NCBI GenBank assembly: GCA_900541575.1
Contig: UQKO01000013.1
Coordinates: forward strand, 1-48,536
From: an uncultured Prevotella sp.
GTDB taxonomy: Bacteria > Bacteroidota > Bacteroidia > Bacteroidales > Bacteroidaceae
Length of the DNA stretch: 48,536 nt
Direction: 5' to 3'
The position numbers and the translations under genes were made by a program. Below the pieces are notes generated by a model, which was not told where the DNA came from, made no database searches, and was given only the letters and a program-made list of their open reading frames with translations. The first letter of the stretch is position 1. The number at the start of each line of letters is the position of its first letter. Positions 34,265-42,842 of this stretch are shown here, in pieces.

Positions 34265-34921
34265 TTATTGAATTACCATATTGAGAAATTCTTCTGCTGT
34301 ATGAGCAAATTTTGTGTCGGGTTGGAGAGGAAGTGTACGTAGAAAACTTTCATCGCGGAATCCCCAAGTTACTAAGATACAGGGTAATCCCGCATTAGTG
34401 GCCGTTTGTAAGTCTACTTCAGAATCGCCCACGTAGACGGCATGGCTCTTCTCGCTTTTTAGTTCGCGGAGCGCAGCCAATACAGCATCGGGATTGGGCT
34501 TGCGTCTGACTGTGGCACTTTCGCCTACGGCCGATGTGATATATCCATTGAAGAAGCGTTCACTAAGTTCTTGAACTGCGGGGTGAAGTTTGTTAGATAC
34601 AATGGCCATCTTGTAACCTTTAGCCCGAAGTGCTTCGAGTGCGTGCATAATGCCTGGATAGGGGGCTGTCGTATCAAGGCAATGATTCACATAGTGTGAG
34701 CGGAATGTCTGAAATACTTTCTCAAAAGCATCGCCTGTAACCGCTCCACCCACAGATTTTTCCATCAAATAACGGATGCCGTTTCCTAAAAAATGACGTA
34801 TCTCGGGAAGTGTACGTTCGGCTAATTGGTGTGTGCGAAGGGCATAGTTGACACTTGCTGCAAGGTCGGCAAGGGTGTCGAGCAGGGTGCCGTCAAGATC
34901 GAAGATGATAGTGTTGAGCAT
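34265..34921 (-). CDS. HAD-superfamily phosphatase (phosphoglycolate phosphatase-like)
   Basis: A 218-residue HAD hydrolase. Motif I is FDLDGTLLDT, motif II VSNK, motif III is near RRKPNPDAV, and motif IV is VYVGDSEVDLQTATNAG. The helical cap after motif I is of the Gph type. The substrate is not determined: phosphoglycolate, pyrophosphate and sugar phosphates are all possible. It is a single gene with no close neighbour in the same direction. Confidence 0.88.
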   Translation of the reverse strand: MLNTIIFDLDGTLLDTLADLAASVNYALRTHQLAERTLPEIRHFLGNGIRYLMEKSVGGAVTGDAFEKVFQTFRSHYVNHCLDTTAPYPGIMHALEALRAKGYKMAIVSNKLHPAVQELSERFFNGYITSAVGESATVRRKPNPDAVLAALRELKSEKSHAVYVGDSEVDLQTATNAGLPCILVTWGFRDESFLRTLPLQPDTKFAHTAEEFLNMVIQ

Positions 34922-35000
34922 AAGTCTATGAATGTGTAGTTGCGCAAAATTACGATTTTTCTTTCTCTTGGGGTTGTGGTGGGGAAAGATTTTGCTAACT

Positions 35001-35117
35001 TTGCATATGATAGGCTGCGGCTCGGCAATTCGAGTAAACTCGATTGCGCTCGCACTTGCACTATCATTGCATATGATAGGCTGCGGCTCGGCAATTCGAA
35101 TAAGCTTGATTGCGCTC
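35001..35117. repeat. Tandem pair of 51-base palindromic repeats, 66-base period
   Basis: Copies at 35001-35051 and 35067-35117 both begin TTGCATATGATAGGCTGCGG and end GATTGCGCTC. Each contains a hairpin of the GCAATTCGAG / CTCGATTGC type. The junction CTATCATTGCATATGATAG is itself a near-palindrome. This resembles intergenic repeats common in Prevotella-like genomes. Confidence 0.75.
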
Positions 35118-35177
35118 AGAGTAAATCGTAAGATTTAAATCGCTGCCTAATGATTCACTACAATTATATGTGCTAAC

Positions 35178-35555
35178 ATGGAAATTAAAGCAAAGTTTGA
35201 CCACTTTAATATCAATGTGCTCGACCTCGAGCGTAGTGTAGCTTTCTATAAAAAGGCACTCGGATTGATGCCTTGCGGAGAAATCAATGGTCCAGAAGGA
35301 GCTTTCAAAATTATCTATTTGAAGAATGATGAGAGCGATTTCCGATTGGAACTTACTTGGCTTCGTGATAAAAAAGAACCTTATGAACTGGGTGATAATG
35401 AATCTCACCTTTGTTTGCGTGTGCCTGGTGATTACGATGCCGTGAGAGCCTTTCATAAGGAAATGGGCTGCGTATGCTTTGAAAATGTCGATATGGGACT
35501 CTATTTTATTGAGGATCCTGATGGCTATTGGATAGAGGTTCTTCCTTTGCATTAA
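35178..35555 (+). CDS. VOC family (glyoxalase-like) protein
   Basis: A 125-residue vicinal-oxygen-chelate fold protein with two beta-alpha-beta-beta-beta units. Candidate metal ligands are His9 (KFDHFNINV), Glu58 (RLELTW), His77 (ESHLCLRV) and Glu120 (GYWIEVLP), the glyoxalase I arrangement. The length and the last strand PDGYWIEV fit lactoylglutathione-lyase-like proteins. The substrate is not certain, since many VOC proteins do other chemistry. Confidence 0.85.
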   Translation: MEIKAKFDHFNINVLDLERSVAFYKKALGLMPCGEINGPEGAFKIIYLKNDESDFRLELTWLRDKKEPYELGDNESHLCLRVPGDYDAVRAFHKEMGCVCFENVDMGLYFIEDPDGYWIEVLPLH

Positions 35556-35781
35556 GATAGGTGTGCTCTCGCCGATTCAACGAAACGGAATAAAAACATA
35601 AAATATGCGTTGATGGAATAGGATGGCAGAGATATAGGCTAGTGGGAGAAAGCAGACTTGGTAAGAGGTCCCTCTTTTATTTTGCCTTAGTCTCAAGTGT
35701 AGCATGAATGCAGATTTCATCTGCTTCAGTAAACTGCTAATCTGTATTCTGTTAACCACTCTTATTATATTAGTAACGATT

Positions 35782-37533
35782 ATGGACAATCAACTCATCG
35801 CACAGTGCGAAAAGGTGGCTCAACAGTGGCTCAACTCCGACTGTTATGATGCCGAAACCAAGAAGGCTATAAAGGCCATGGTAGAGAATGCTGACAAGAC
35901 GGAGCTAATTGATTCGTTTTACAAAACTCTCGAGTTTGGTACAGGTGGTCTGCGTGGTATCATGGGCCCTGGCACCAACCGTATGAACATTTATACCGTG
36001 GGTGCTGCCACTCAGGGACTTTCCAATTATTTGAACCTCTGCTTCAAAGATCGCGACGAGATTAGTGTTGTGGTAGGCCACGACTGTCGTAACAACAGTC
36101 GTCTGTTTGCTGAAACTGCTGCCAACATTTTCTCTGCCAATGGCATTAAGGTATATCTTTTTGAGGATATGCGTCCTACTCCCGAAATGTCGTTCGCTAT
36201 TCGTCATTTGGGTTGCCAAAGCGGTATTATCCTAACTGCTAGTCATAACCCCAAGGAATACAATGGTTACAAAGCTTATTGGGATGATGGCGCACAAGTG
36301 CTTGCTCCTCATGATACAGGCATCATTGCTGAAGTCAACAAGGTAAAGGTAGAAGATATCAAGTTTGAAGGTCGTCCAGAACTGATTCAGACAATCGGTA
36401 AGGAAATTGATAAGATCTATTTGGACAAGGTGCATACACTTAGCATCGATCCAGAGGCTATCAAGCGTCAGAAAGACTTGAAGATTGTCTACACTCCTCT
36501 GCACGGAACAGGCATGATGCTCATCCCCGACTCATTGAAGCTTTGGGGCTTTGAGAATGTTCATTGTGTGCCCGAACAGATGGTGAAAGATGGTAATTTC
36601 CCCACAGTGAAGAGCCCGAATCCAGAAAATGGTGAAGCGCTTACGATGGCTCTTGATTTGGCCAAGAGTATTGATGCTGATATCGTGATGGCTTCTGATC
36701 CTGATGCCGATCGCGTGGGTATGGCTTGTAAAAACGATAAAGGTGAATGGGTGCTGGTAGATGGTAATCAAACTTGCATGATTTTCCTCTACTACATTAT
36801 TATGAACCGTAAGGCTCAGGGTAAGATGCAGCCCAACGACTTTATCGTAAAGACCATCGTGACCACTGAACTTATCAAGGCTATCGCTGATAAGAACCAC
36901 ATCAAGATGTTCGACTGTTATACAGGTTTCAAGTGGATTGCTCGCTTAATTCGCTTGAACGAAGGTAAGCTGCAATATATTGGTGGTGGCGAAGAGAGCT
37001 ATGGTTTCTTGGCAGAGGACTTCTGTCGTGATAAAGATGCTGTTTCGGCTTGTTCGCTCTTGGCAGAGATCTGTGCATGGGCAAAGGATCAGGGTAAGAC
37101 GCTCTACGATGTGCTTATGGATATCTACTTGGAATACGGCTTGGCAGTGAACAAGACTATCAATGTGGTGAAGCCAGGTAAGACGGGTGCCGATGAAATA
37201 AAGGCTATGATGGAGAATTTCCGCGCGCATCGTCCTGCTGAAATTGCTGGTTCGCGCGTGGTTTGCACAAAGGATTATGAAGCGCTTAAAGAATTTGACG
37301 CAGATGGTACTGAAAAAATGCTCGATCCTGTAGATTTCCCTGAAAAAAGCAATGTACTTCAGTGGTATACGGAAGATGGCACGAAGGTGAGTGTGCGTCC
37401 TTCAGGTACAGAACCAAAGATTAAGTTCTATATCGAAGTGAAGGGACAGATGCACTGCGCAAAATGCTATCCTGGTGCAGTGGTAGACGCTCAAGAGAAG
37501 ATTGAAGCTGTACAGAGAAGTTTGGGTCTATAA
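35782..37533 (+). CDS. Phospho-sugar mutase (phosphoglucomutase/phosphomannomutase)
   Basis: A 583-residue alpha-D-phosphohexomutase of the long PgcA-like type. The catalytic phosphoserine loop is TASHNPKEYNGYK, the magnesium loop ASDPDADRVG, the sugar-binding loop GGGEESYG and the phosphate-binding loop VRPSGTEPKIKFY. It interconverts hexose 1- and 6-phosphates, feeding glycogen and surface polysaccharide. The ATG at 35782 (MDNQLIAQCEK) is chosen; the open upstream extension is hydrophobic and unlikely to be translated. Confidence 0.94.
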   Translation: MDNQLIAQCEKVAQQWLNSDCYDAETKKAIKAMVENADKTELIDSFYKTLEFGTGGLRGIMGPGTNRMNIYTVGAATQGLSNYLNLCFKDRDEISVVVGHDCRNNSRLFAETAANIFSANGIKVYLFEDMRPTPEMSFAIRHLGCQSGIILTASHNPKEYNGYKAYWDDGAQVLAPHDTGIIAEVNKVKVEDIKFEGRPELIQTIGKEIDKIYLDKVHTLSIDPEAIKRQKDLKIVYTPLHGTGMMLIPDSLKLWGFENVHCVPEQMVKDGNFPTVKSPNPENGEALTMALDLAKSIDADIVMASDPDADRVGMACKNDKGEWVLVDGNQTCMIFLYYIIMNRKAQGKMQPNDFIVKTIVTTELIKAIADKNHIKMFDCYTGFKWIARLIRLNEGKLQYIGGGEESYGFLAEDFCRDKDAVSACSLLAEICAWAKDQGKTLYDVLMDIYLEYGLAVNKTINVVKPGKTGADEIKAMMENFRAHRPAEIAGSRVVCTKDYEALKEFDADGTEKMLDPVDFPEKSNVLQWYTEDGTKVSVRPSGTEPKIKFYIEVKGQMHCAKCYPGAVVDAQEKIEAVQRSLGL

Positions 37534-37551
37534 GATAAGCTGATTCTAAAT

Positions 37552-37608
37552 AAAGTAACAAGCAATACGTCGCGTGTATGTACCGTCTCGTATGGCTTGT
37601 TACTTTTT
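37552..37608 (+). terminator. Intrinsic terminator downstream of the phospho-sugar mutase
   Basis: AAAGTAACAAGC pairs with GCTTGTTACTTT across a 31-base loop, and the T-run continues (TTTTTT). It lies 18 bases after the stop and just before the next gene. Confidence 0.75.
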
Positions 37609-37626
37609 TGTTTTAATTGGAGAAGT

Positions 37627-38385
37627 ATGAACTATTATTTCCTATTTTGTCAAGATGAACTCTTGCTTACGGCCGATGGTCAAGTGCCTCAAGGTGAGAT
37701 GGCTCCTATTGCGCTAGAGCCTTGGCAGCAGTTGCACCACCTTCCTGATTTAGAGGGCAATGGCTGCTTTACGGCTCGGCTAGATGCTCCTGTAACAGCA
37801 AATGGATGGCAGATGATGTCGCTGAGAAGTACGTTTGATATACTTCCGGCGCAACTTTATCTTATGGCGGGCAAGGCGAGAGAAATTCTTTATTGGGATC
37901 AAAATACGCGCTATTGCGGAGTGTGCGGAGCACCGATGAAATTGCATACCGATATTTCCAAGCGTTGTACGAATTGTGGTAAAGAAGTATGGCCTTCTCT
38001 GGCTACGGCTATTATTGTGGCTGTGACACGCAATGATGGACGCGAAATACTATTGGTGCAGAGCAAAAAGTTCAAAAAAGATTATCTTGGTCTTGTTGCG
38101 GGATTTGTTGAAACTGGCGAAACACTCGAGGAATGTTTGCGTCGCGAAGTGATGGAAGAAACGCACCTTCGCGTAAAGAATATTCGCTATTTTGCTTCGC
38201 AACCATGGCCTTATCCAAGTGGACTGATGGTTGGTTTTACAGCCGAGTATGATGGTGGCGAACTGCAACTTCAGCGTTCCGAACTCAATAAGGGTGGTTG
38301 GTATTCTCGCGACAATATGCCCGCTATTCCTGGCGAAGTAAGTCTTGCTCGCCATCTGATTGATTATTGGATGGAGAAGGAATAA
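37627..38385 (+). CDS. nudC: NAD(+) diphosphatase-like Nudix hydrolase (NudC type)
   Basis: A 252-residue protein with the NudC order of parts: an N-terminal domain, a zinc ribbon (CGVCGAPM and CTNCG), and a Nudix box GFVETGETLEECLRREVMEE ending THL. SQPWPYPSGLM just after it is the NADH-pyrophosphatase signature. The Nudix consensus Gly near the end of the box is His here, while the metal-binding REVMEE is intact. It would hydrolyse NAD(H), or remove NAD caps from RNA, as family members do. The ATG at 37627 is preferred over a TTG upstream. Confidence 0.9.
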   Translation: MNYYFLFCQDELLLTADGQVPQGEMAPIALEPWQQLHHLPDLEGNGCFTARLDAPVTANGWQMMSLRSTFDILPAQLYLMAGKAREILYWDQNTRYCGVCGAPMKLHTDISKRCTNCGKEVWPSLATAIIVAVTRNDGREILLVQSKKFKKDYLGLVAGFVETGETLEECLRREVMEETHLRVKNIRYFASQPWPYPSGLMVGFTAEYDGGELQLQRSELNKGGWYSRDNMPAIPGEVSLARHLIDYWMEKE

Positions 38386-38722
38386 TAAGTCCTTTTCCCC
38401 CTTCCTGATTGCTTTTCTTTTGTTCGTTTTATTTTCAAAGCGGGATGCGGTTGCTTCTACTGGTAGGCTGAACTCTCTTTGGTGATTCAATAACGTATAT
38501 TTATAGCTCTTTCAGTTCTGTGGACGATTGCATCCCGTGTTGGCATTCAGTCATTTTGAGGTAGAAAATATTAGCTATTCTTGAATATGATCCTTTCTTG
38601 TATAGCTTCCTCTCATGAATATACAAAAAAACCTGCGGAACACGGTCCCACAGGTTTCAGTTTCTCTCGTTGTTGTAGCGAGTTCGTTTCAGCTATTAGC
38701 CAAAACTTCTAGTTGCTTAAAA
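38386..38722. other. Intergenic region holding the terminator of the small lipoprotein
   Basis: No gene was found. A distant inverted pair CGGGATGC / GCATCCCG (38441-38448, 38530-38537) and the terminator at 38626-38660 are the only structures seen. Confidence 0.5.
38626..38660 (-). terminator. Intrinsic terminator of the small lipoprotein gene
   Basis: AAACCTG pairs with CAGGTTT with inner GG/CC pairing; on the minus strand it is followed by a run of T residues. It lies about 65 bases after the stop. Confidence 0.8.
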
Positions 38723-38926
38723 TTAAGCAGCGGGTTCTGCAGCAGCAGTAGTATCTGCAGTAGCAGCAGAATCAGCAGCAGCTGAGTCAGTTGCAACAGA
38801 ATCAGCAGCGCTGTCTACAACTACTGAATCAGAATCAGTAGTAGCAGCTGCGTCAGAAGTTTTGTTACCGCATGAAGCGAAAGAGATAGCTGCGAAAGCT
38901 ACGAACATGAAAACTAACTTTTTCAT
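38723..38926 (-). CDS. Small Ala/Asp/Ser/Thr-rich lipoprotein
   Basis: A 67-residue protein: a signal peptide MKKLVFMFVAFAAISFASC with the lipidated Cys at residue 19, then about 45 residues made almost only of Ala, Asp, Ser, Thr and Val (ATTDSDSVVVDSAADSVATD and similar), ending AAAEPAA. The tail is strongly acidic and probably disordered. I recognise no specific family; such small lipoproteins are frequent in Bacteroidales. Its consensus promoter and strong terminator suggest an abundant product made from a single-gene transcript. Confidence 0.8.
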   Translation of the reverse strand: MKKLVFMFVAFAAISFASCGNKTSDAAATTDSDSVVVDSAADSVATDSAAADSAATADTTAAAEPAA

Positions 38927-38978
38927 TGTGTCTTTTAAATTTTTAAGTAAAACAATCAATTGCCTTTTTAAAACGATG

Positions 38979-39009
38979 CAAAGGTACGGACTTTTTCATT
39001 CCTTGCAAA
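38979..39009 (-). promoter_or_regulatory. Consensus promoter of the small lipoprotein gene
   Basis: On the minus strand, TTTGC, 18 bases, then TACCTTTG, a full consensus match, about 52 bases before the ATG. Confidence 0.75.
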
Positions 39010-39244
39010 TGTTTCGCCCTTTTTTTTTGAAAAAACCTCGGATATTTAACAATAAGTTATTGATAAGAGATTGAATGTAAAGAGCACATAGCAAAAAGAA
39101 TGGCATTATATTGTGCTTCTGTGTAAATGCGTTCTCCGTTAGGTGCTCTCTATGGGTAAATGGGGCTTTATTCGTATCTTTTCCGTATCTTTGTGCCCAT
39201 AAACTTAGTTTTGACTCCTTATATAATAATATATATACTCAAGC

Positions 39245-40573
39245 ATGTCATCTCTCCAATATATGAAGGCTGCCTATCATACTCTGGGTTGCAAACTTAA
39301 CTTCGCTGAGACCTCTTCCTTGCGAGATCAACTCGAACGCGAAGGCGTGGCCACTGCGCAAAAAGGCGAGAAAGCCGATATTTGTATAGTCAATACCTGT
39401 TCGGTGACTGATGTGGCCGACCATAAGTGTCGACAAGCAATTCATCGTTTTACGCGTGAGCACCCAAATGCTTTTGTCGTGGTGATGGGATGCTATGCTC
39501 AGCTGAAAGCCGATGAGATAGCCACTTTCCCTGGTGTAGATCTCGTACTCGGCATGGAACAGAAAGGCGATGTATTGAAGTATATAGAGGAACGACTGGT
39601 GCAAAAACGTTCGCTTGAGGGCGTAGATGCTTGTCATGAAGCTATAAGCGTGCCTACCAAGGATATTCGTACATTTGTACCTTCATGCTCGCGTGGTGAT
39701 AGAACTCGTTATTTCCTAAAGGTGCAAGATGGTTGCAATTACTATTGCACATATTGTACTATCCCCATAGCTCGTGGGCGTTCACGCAATGGTAGTATTT
39801 CCTCGCTCGTAAAGCAAGCCGAGCAGGTGGCAGCTGAAGGTGGAAAGGAAATTGTACTGACAGGTGTCAATACAGGAGATTTCGGGCGTTCCACGGGTGA
39901 GAACTTTCTGCAACTCATCCAAGCACTTGACAAAGTGGAGGGAATAGAACGCTATCGTATCTCAAGTATTGAACCCAATCTGCTCACCGATGAGATTATT
40001 GAGTTTTGTGCCCAATCGCGTGCCTTTATGCCCCACTTCCATATTCCCCTTCAATGTGGATCGGATGCTGTACTTAAGTTGATGCATCGCCATTACGACA
40101 CTGCTCTGTTTGCTCAAAAGATTCAACGCATCAAGGAATTTATGCCCGATGCTTTTATTGGAGTAGATGTGATAGTGGGTATGCGAGGCGAGACCGATGA
40201 GTATTTTGAAGAAGCTTACAACTTTATCTGTGGACTAGATATTTCCCAGTTGCACGTGTTTAGTTATAGCGAACGTCCAGGAACGAAGGCGCTCGAAATT
40301 CCCTATGTGGTAAGTCCACAAGTGAAGCACGAACGTAGTCAGCGCTTATTGGAGCTTTCGGAGAAGAAGCGCTTGGCCTATTATGAACGATTCGTGGGAA
40401 TAGAACGTCCCGTATTGTGGGAACATAGTCGTGAGGGTGAACCCCTGCAGGGATTTACCGATAACTATATACGTGTAAGGCAAAACGCATCCAAAGAGGT
40501 CGTCGATAATACTATCAGCATGGTGAAGTTGGGTGGCTTTAGTGAAGACAAAGAGTGCTTATTGCAAGATTGA
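39245..40573 (+). CDS. mtaB: tRNA t6A37 methylthiotransferase (MtaB)
   Basis: A 442-residue radical SAM methylthiotransferase that converts t6A to ms2t6A at tRNA position 37. An N-terminal UPF0004 domain carries Cys ligands (TLGCKLNFAE, NTCSVTD, MGCYAQ), the radical SAM motif is CNYYCTYCTIP, and a C-terminal TRAM domain follows. TLGCKLN and the absence of MiaB-specific features point to MtaB and not MiaB or RimO. A -7-like site TATCTTTG (39186-39193) precedes it. The start could also be the ATG six codons in. Confidence 0.9.
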   Translation: MSSLQYMKAAYHTLGCKLNFAETSSLRDQLEREGVATAQKGEKADICIVNTCSVTDVADHKCRQAIHRFTREHPNAFVVVMGCYAQLKADEIATFPGVDLVLGMEQKGDVLKYIEERLVQKRSLEGVDACHEAISVPTKDIRTFVPSCSRGDRTRYFLKVQDGCNYYCTYCTIPIARGRSRNGSISSLVKQAEQVAAEGGKEIVLTGVNTGDFGRSTGENFLQLIQALDKVEGIERYRISSIEPNLLTDEIIEFCAQSRAFMPHFHIPLQCGSDAVLKLMHRHYDTALFAQKIQRIKEFMPDAFIGVDVIVGMRGETDEYFEEAYNFICGLDISQLHVFSYSERPGTKALEIPYVVSPQVKHERSQRLLELSEKKRLAYYERFVGIERPVLWEHSREGEPLQGFTDNYIRVRQNASKEVVDNTISMVKLGGFSEDKECLLQD

Positions 40574-40580
40574 AAAGGTG

Positions 40581-41615
40581 ATGATACGTACAGAAAAAAT
40601 AGCCGTTGTGATTCTCAACTGGAATGGACGTGATATGATGCGCCGTTTCCTTCCTTCCGTGGTACGAAATTCGCGTCCCGAAGGTTTTGTAATCGTGGCA
40701 GATAATGGTTCTACCGATGATTCGCTCGATATGCTCTCGGCAGAGTTTCCCGAAGTAACTCAACTCCCGCTTCCTAAGAATTATGGTTTTGCGGAAGGTT
40801 ACAATCAAGCGCTTCGCCAGATAGATGCTCCTTATTATCTCTTGCTCAACTCCGATGTAGAGGTGGCAGAGGGATGGCTTGGCCCCTTGCGTGAATATAT
40901 GGATGCACATCCCGAAGTAGCGGTTTGTCAACCCAAATTGCTGAGCCAAACAGACAAGACGCGCTTTGAATATGCGGGCGGAGCAGGTGGCTTCCTTGAT
41001 CGCTATGGCTATCCTTTCTGTCGAGGCCGAATCTTTGGCGATGTTGAAAAAGATGAGGGACAGTATGACGACGTGTGCTCACTGTTATGGGCCACTGGCG
41101 CAGCCTTGTTGGTGCGTAAGGATGATTGGGAGCAGAGTGGGGGATTGGATCAGCGATTCTTTGCTCATATGGAGGAGATTGATCTTTGTTGGCGACTTCG
41201 CTCGCGAGGTAGAACCATTGTATGTGTGCCACAGAGCACGGCTTATCATGTGGGCGGAGGAACACTCGATGCAGGAAATCCACGCAAGACATTTCTCAAC
41301 TTCCGCAACAATCTTTTGATGCTCTATAAGAATCTTCCTGAAGATGATTTGTATCCTGTGATGCGCATTCGCACTTGGCTTGATTGGGTGGCGGCTCTAA
41401 AGTTCTTAATCACTATGGACTTTGCCAATTTTAAAGCCGTGATAAAAGCTCGTAGGGAATACAAGCGAATGAAGCCCGATTTCGAGCAAGATAGACGTGA
41501 GAATATGCAAAAAGCTGTGAATGGAGGACGGGATATCCCCGAGCGAACGAACCAGTGTTTGCTTATGCAGTACTATTTAAGGGGCATTAAAAGATTCAGC
41601 GAATTGCACATCTGA
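40581..41615 (+). CDS. GT2 family glycosyltransferase (rhamnosyltransferase-like)
   Basis: A 344-residue family 2 glycosyltransferase: VVILNWNGRDMM at the nucleotide-sugar site, ADNGSTDDS, the LNSDVEVAEGWL DxD-like motif, and GAALLVRKDDWEQSGGLDQR followed by EEIDLCWRLRSRG. It is soluble or peripheral to the membrane and resembles WbbL-type rhamnosyltransferases; the sugar is not certain. The ATG at 40581 is chosen; it begins 7 bases after the mtaB stop. Confidence 0.88.
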   Translation: MIRTEKIAVVILNWNGRDMMRRFLPSVVRNSRPEGFVIVADNGSTDDSLDMLSAEFPEVTQLPLPKNYGFAEGYNQALRQIDAPYYLLLNSDVEVAEGWLGPLREYMDAHPEVAVCQPKLLSQTDKTRFEYAGGAGGFLDRYGYPFCRGRIFGDVEKDEGQYDDVCSLLWATGAALLVRKDDWEQSGGLDQRFFAHMEEIDLCWRLRSRGRTIVCVPQSTAYHVGGGTLDAGNPRKTFLNFRNNLLMLYKNLPEDDLYPVMRIRTWLDWVAALKFLITMDFANFKAVIKARREYKRMKPDFEQDRRENMQKAVNGGRDIPERTNQCLLMQYYLRGIKRFSELHI

Positions 41616-41634
41616 TAACTTTTATTTAAATTTG
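41604..41634 (+). promoter_or_regulatory. Promoter of the GldB-like lipoprotein gene
   Basis: TTGC (41604-41607), 19 bases, then TAAATTTG (41627-41634). It lies only 19 bases before the TTG start, implying a short leader. Confidence 0.6.
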
Positions 41635-41653
41635 CGCACGAAAACGTAAATAA

Positions 41654-42673
41654 TTGAAGAAAGAGCAATACATATTATATATAGTTGTAGCATGCTTCGT
41701 GGCTTCGGTCATGAGCGCGTGCCGTTTAGATCGTGGCCTAATTAAGGAAAGCACCGATACTCATGTGAAGTTTGTTCGCTACGGTCGCGTGGTCAATGAT
41801 TATGTAAACACTGGCAATGTAGCACTATGGCAGCGTATGAACATGGAATTTCCTCGCGAAACGCGTGCTTTGATAGAAGATGTACTGAAAATTGGCCCTG
41901 TCGACAAGGAGGGAATCGAAGATAGCTTGCGCACTTTTTATACCGACCCCACGCTTACGCAGTTGCGTATGGATGTGGCGCGGAGGTTTGAGGATATGTC
42001 TATTTACGAGGCCGATATTAACGCAGCTTTCACTCGCTTGCAAAGCGAATGCCCTACTTTTGTAGTGCCTAAGGTATACACGCAAAACTCTGCATTCAAC
42101 CAAAGCATCGTCGTGGGGGATAGCCTCATCGGTATAAGCCTTGATAAGTACTTGGGCGCTGACTATCCCGCTTATAGGAAATATTTCTATGAAAATCAGC
42201 GTGTTACGATGGAATCTACTCGCATTGTGCAAGATTGCCTTTTCTTCTATCTTAATCAGCAATACCCTTTTCTCGATAAGGGGCGTAAGCACACCTTGGG
42301 TGAATGGATGGTGCAGCAAGGACGAATCGGATGGGTTGTGTCCCAGCTGACTTGCAAAAAGCCTATAGATGTGGCTGCATGTCAGCCCGCCACCAAGCGT
42401 TGGTACACTATGCATGAGCAAGATGTTTGGACTTCTTTGGCTAATCCAACCCTTTGGAATAGCACCGATTCTGTGACACTTCATTCTATTATGATGACGA
42501 ATGATGCACAACCCTATTTTAAAGACCCTCATTCTCGTGGTGTAGGTCTTTGGATTTCCATGCGCATGATAGAAAGCTATATGGAGCATCATCCGCATGT
42601 GAGCATAGATTCTTTGCTTCACCTCAAAGATTGCACACAATTATTACAAGAATGCAAGTATCGAGGTAAGTAG
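41654..42673 (+). CDS. GldB-like lipoprotein
   Basis: A 339-residue lipoprotein: KKEQYILYIVVACFVASVMSAC, with the lipidated Cys at residue 23. The mature protein fits the GldB family, first found among Bacteroidetes gliding proteins: PKVYTQNSAF, VVGDSLIGISLDKYLGADYPAY, and near the end GVGLWISMRMIESYMEHHP. Members occur also in non-gliding Bacteroidales, so motility is not implied. The start is TTG: the next in-frame ATG would lose the signal peptide, and a promoter sits just upstream. Confidence 0.7.
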   Translation: MKKEQYILYIVVACFVASVMSACRLDRGLIKESTDTHVKFVRYGRVVNDYVNTGNVALWQRMNMEFPRETRALIEDVLKIGPVDKEGIEDSLRTFYTDPTLTQLRMDVARRFEDMSIYEADINAAFTRLQSECPTFVVPKVYTQNSAFNQSIVVGDSLIGISLDKYLGADYPAYRKYFYENQRVTMESTRIVQDCLFFYLNQQYPFLDKGRKHTLGEWMVQQGRIGWVVSQLTCKKPIDVAACQPATKRWYTMHEQDVWTSLANPTLWNSTDSVTLHSIMMTNDAQPYFKDPHSRGVGLWISMRMIESYMEHHPHVSIDSLLHLKDCTQLLQECKYRGK

Positions 42674-42842
42674 TCAATTCTTGGTATAATCGTTCTCTCT
42701 TGGAGTGGACTTCTCTAAGCATCTAGCCGATTGTAATAGATATAACGAAAGAATATTGACATTGGTTGGGGCTATCAAAGGTAACTTGATAAACTTCTAC
42801 ATTTTCTAAACTTTTCAAATAAGCAATAGCTTTCATATAATT

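Noticed and set aside
34932..35138. Open frame spanning the tandem repeat near 35 kb
   Set aside because: Its protein repeats only because the DNA repeats in frame (66 bases); it looks like a by-product of the palindromic units.
35704..35781. Longer start for the phospho-sugar mutase
   Set aside because: It adds a hydrophobic, signal-like stretch to a cytoplasmic enzyme; the ATG at 35782 fits the family.
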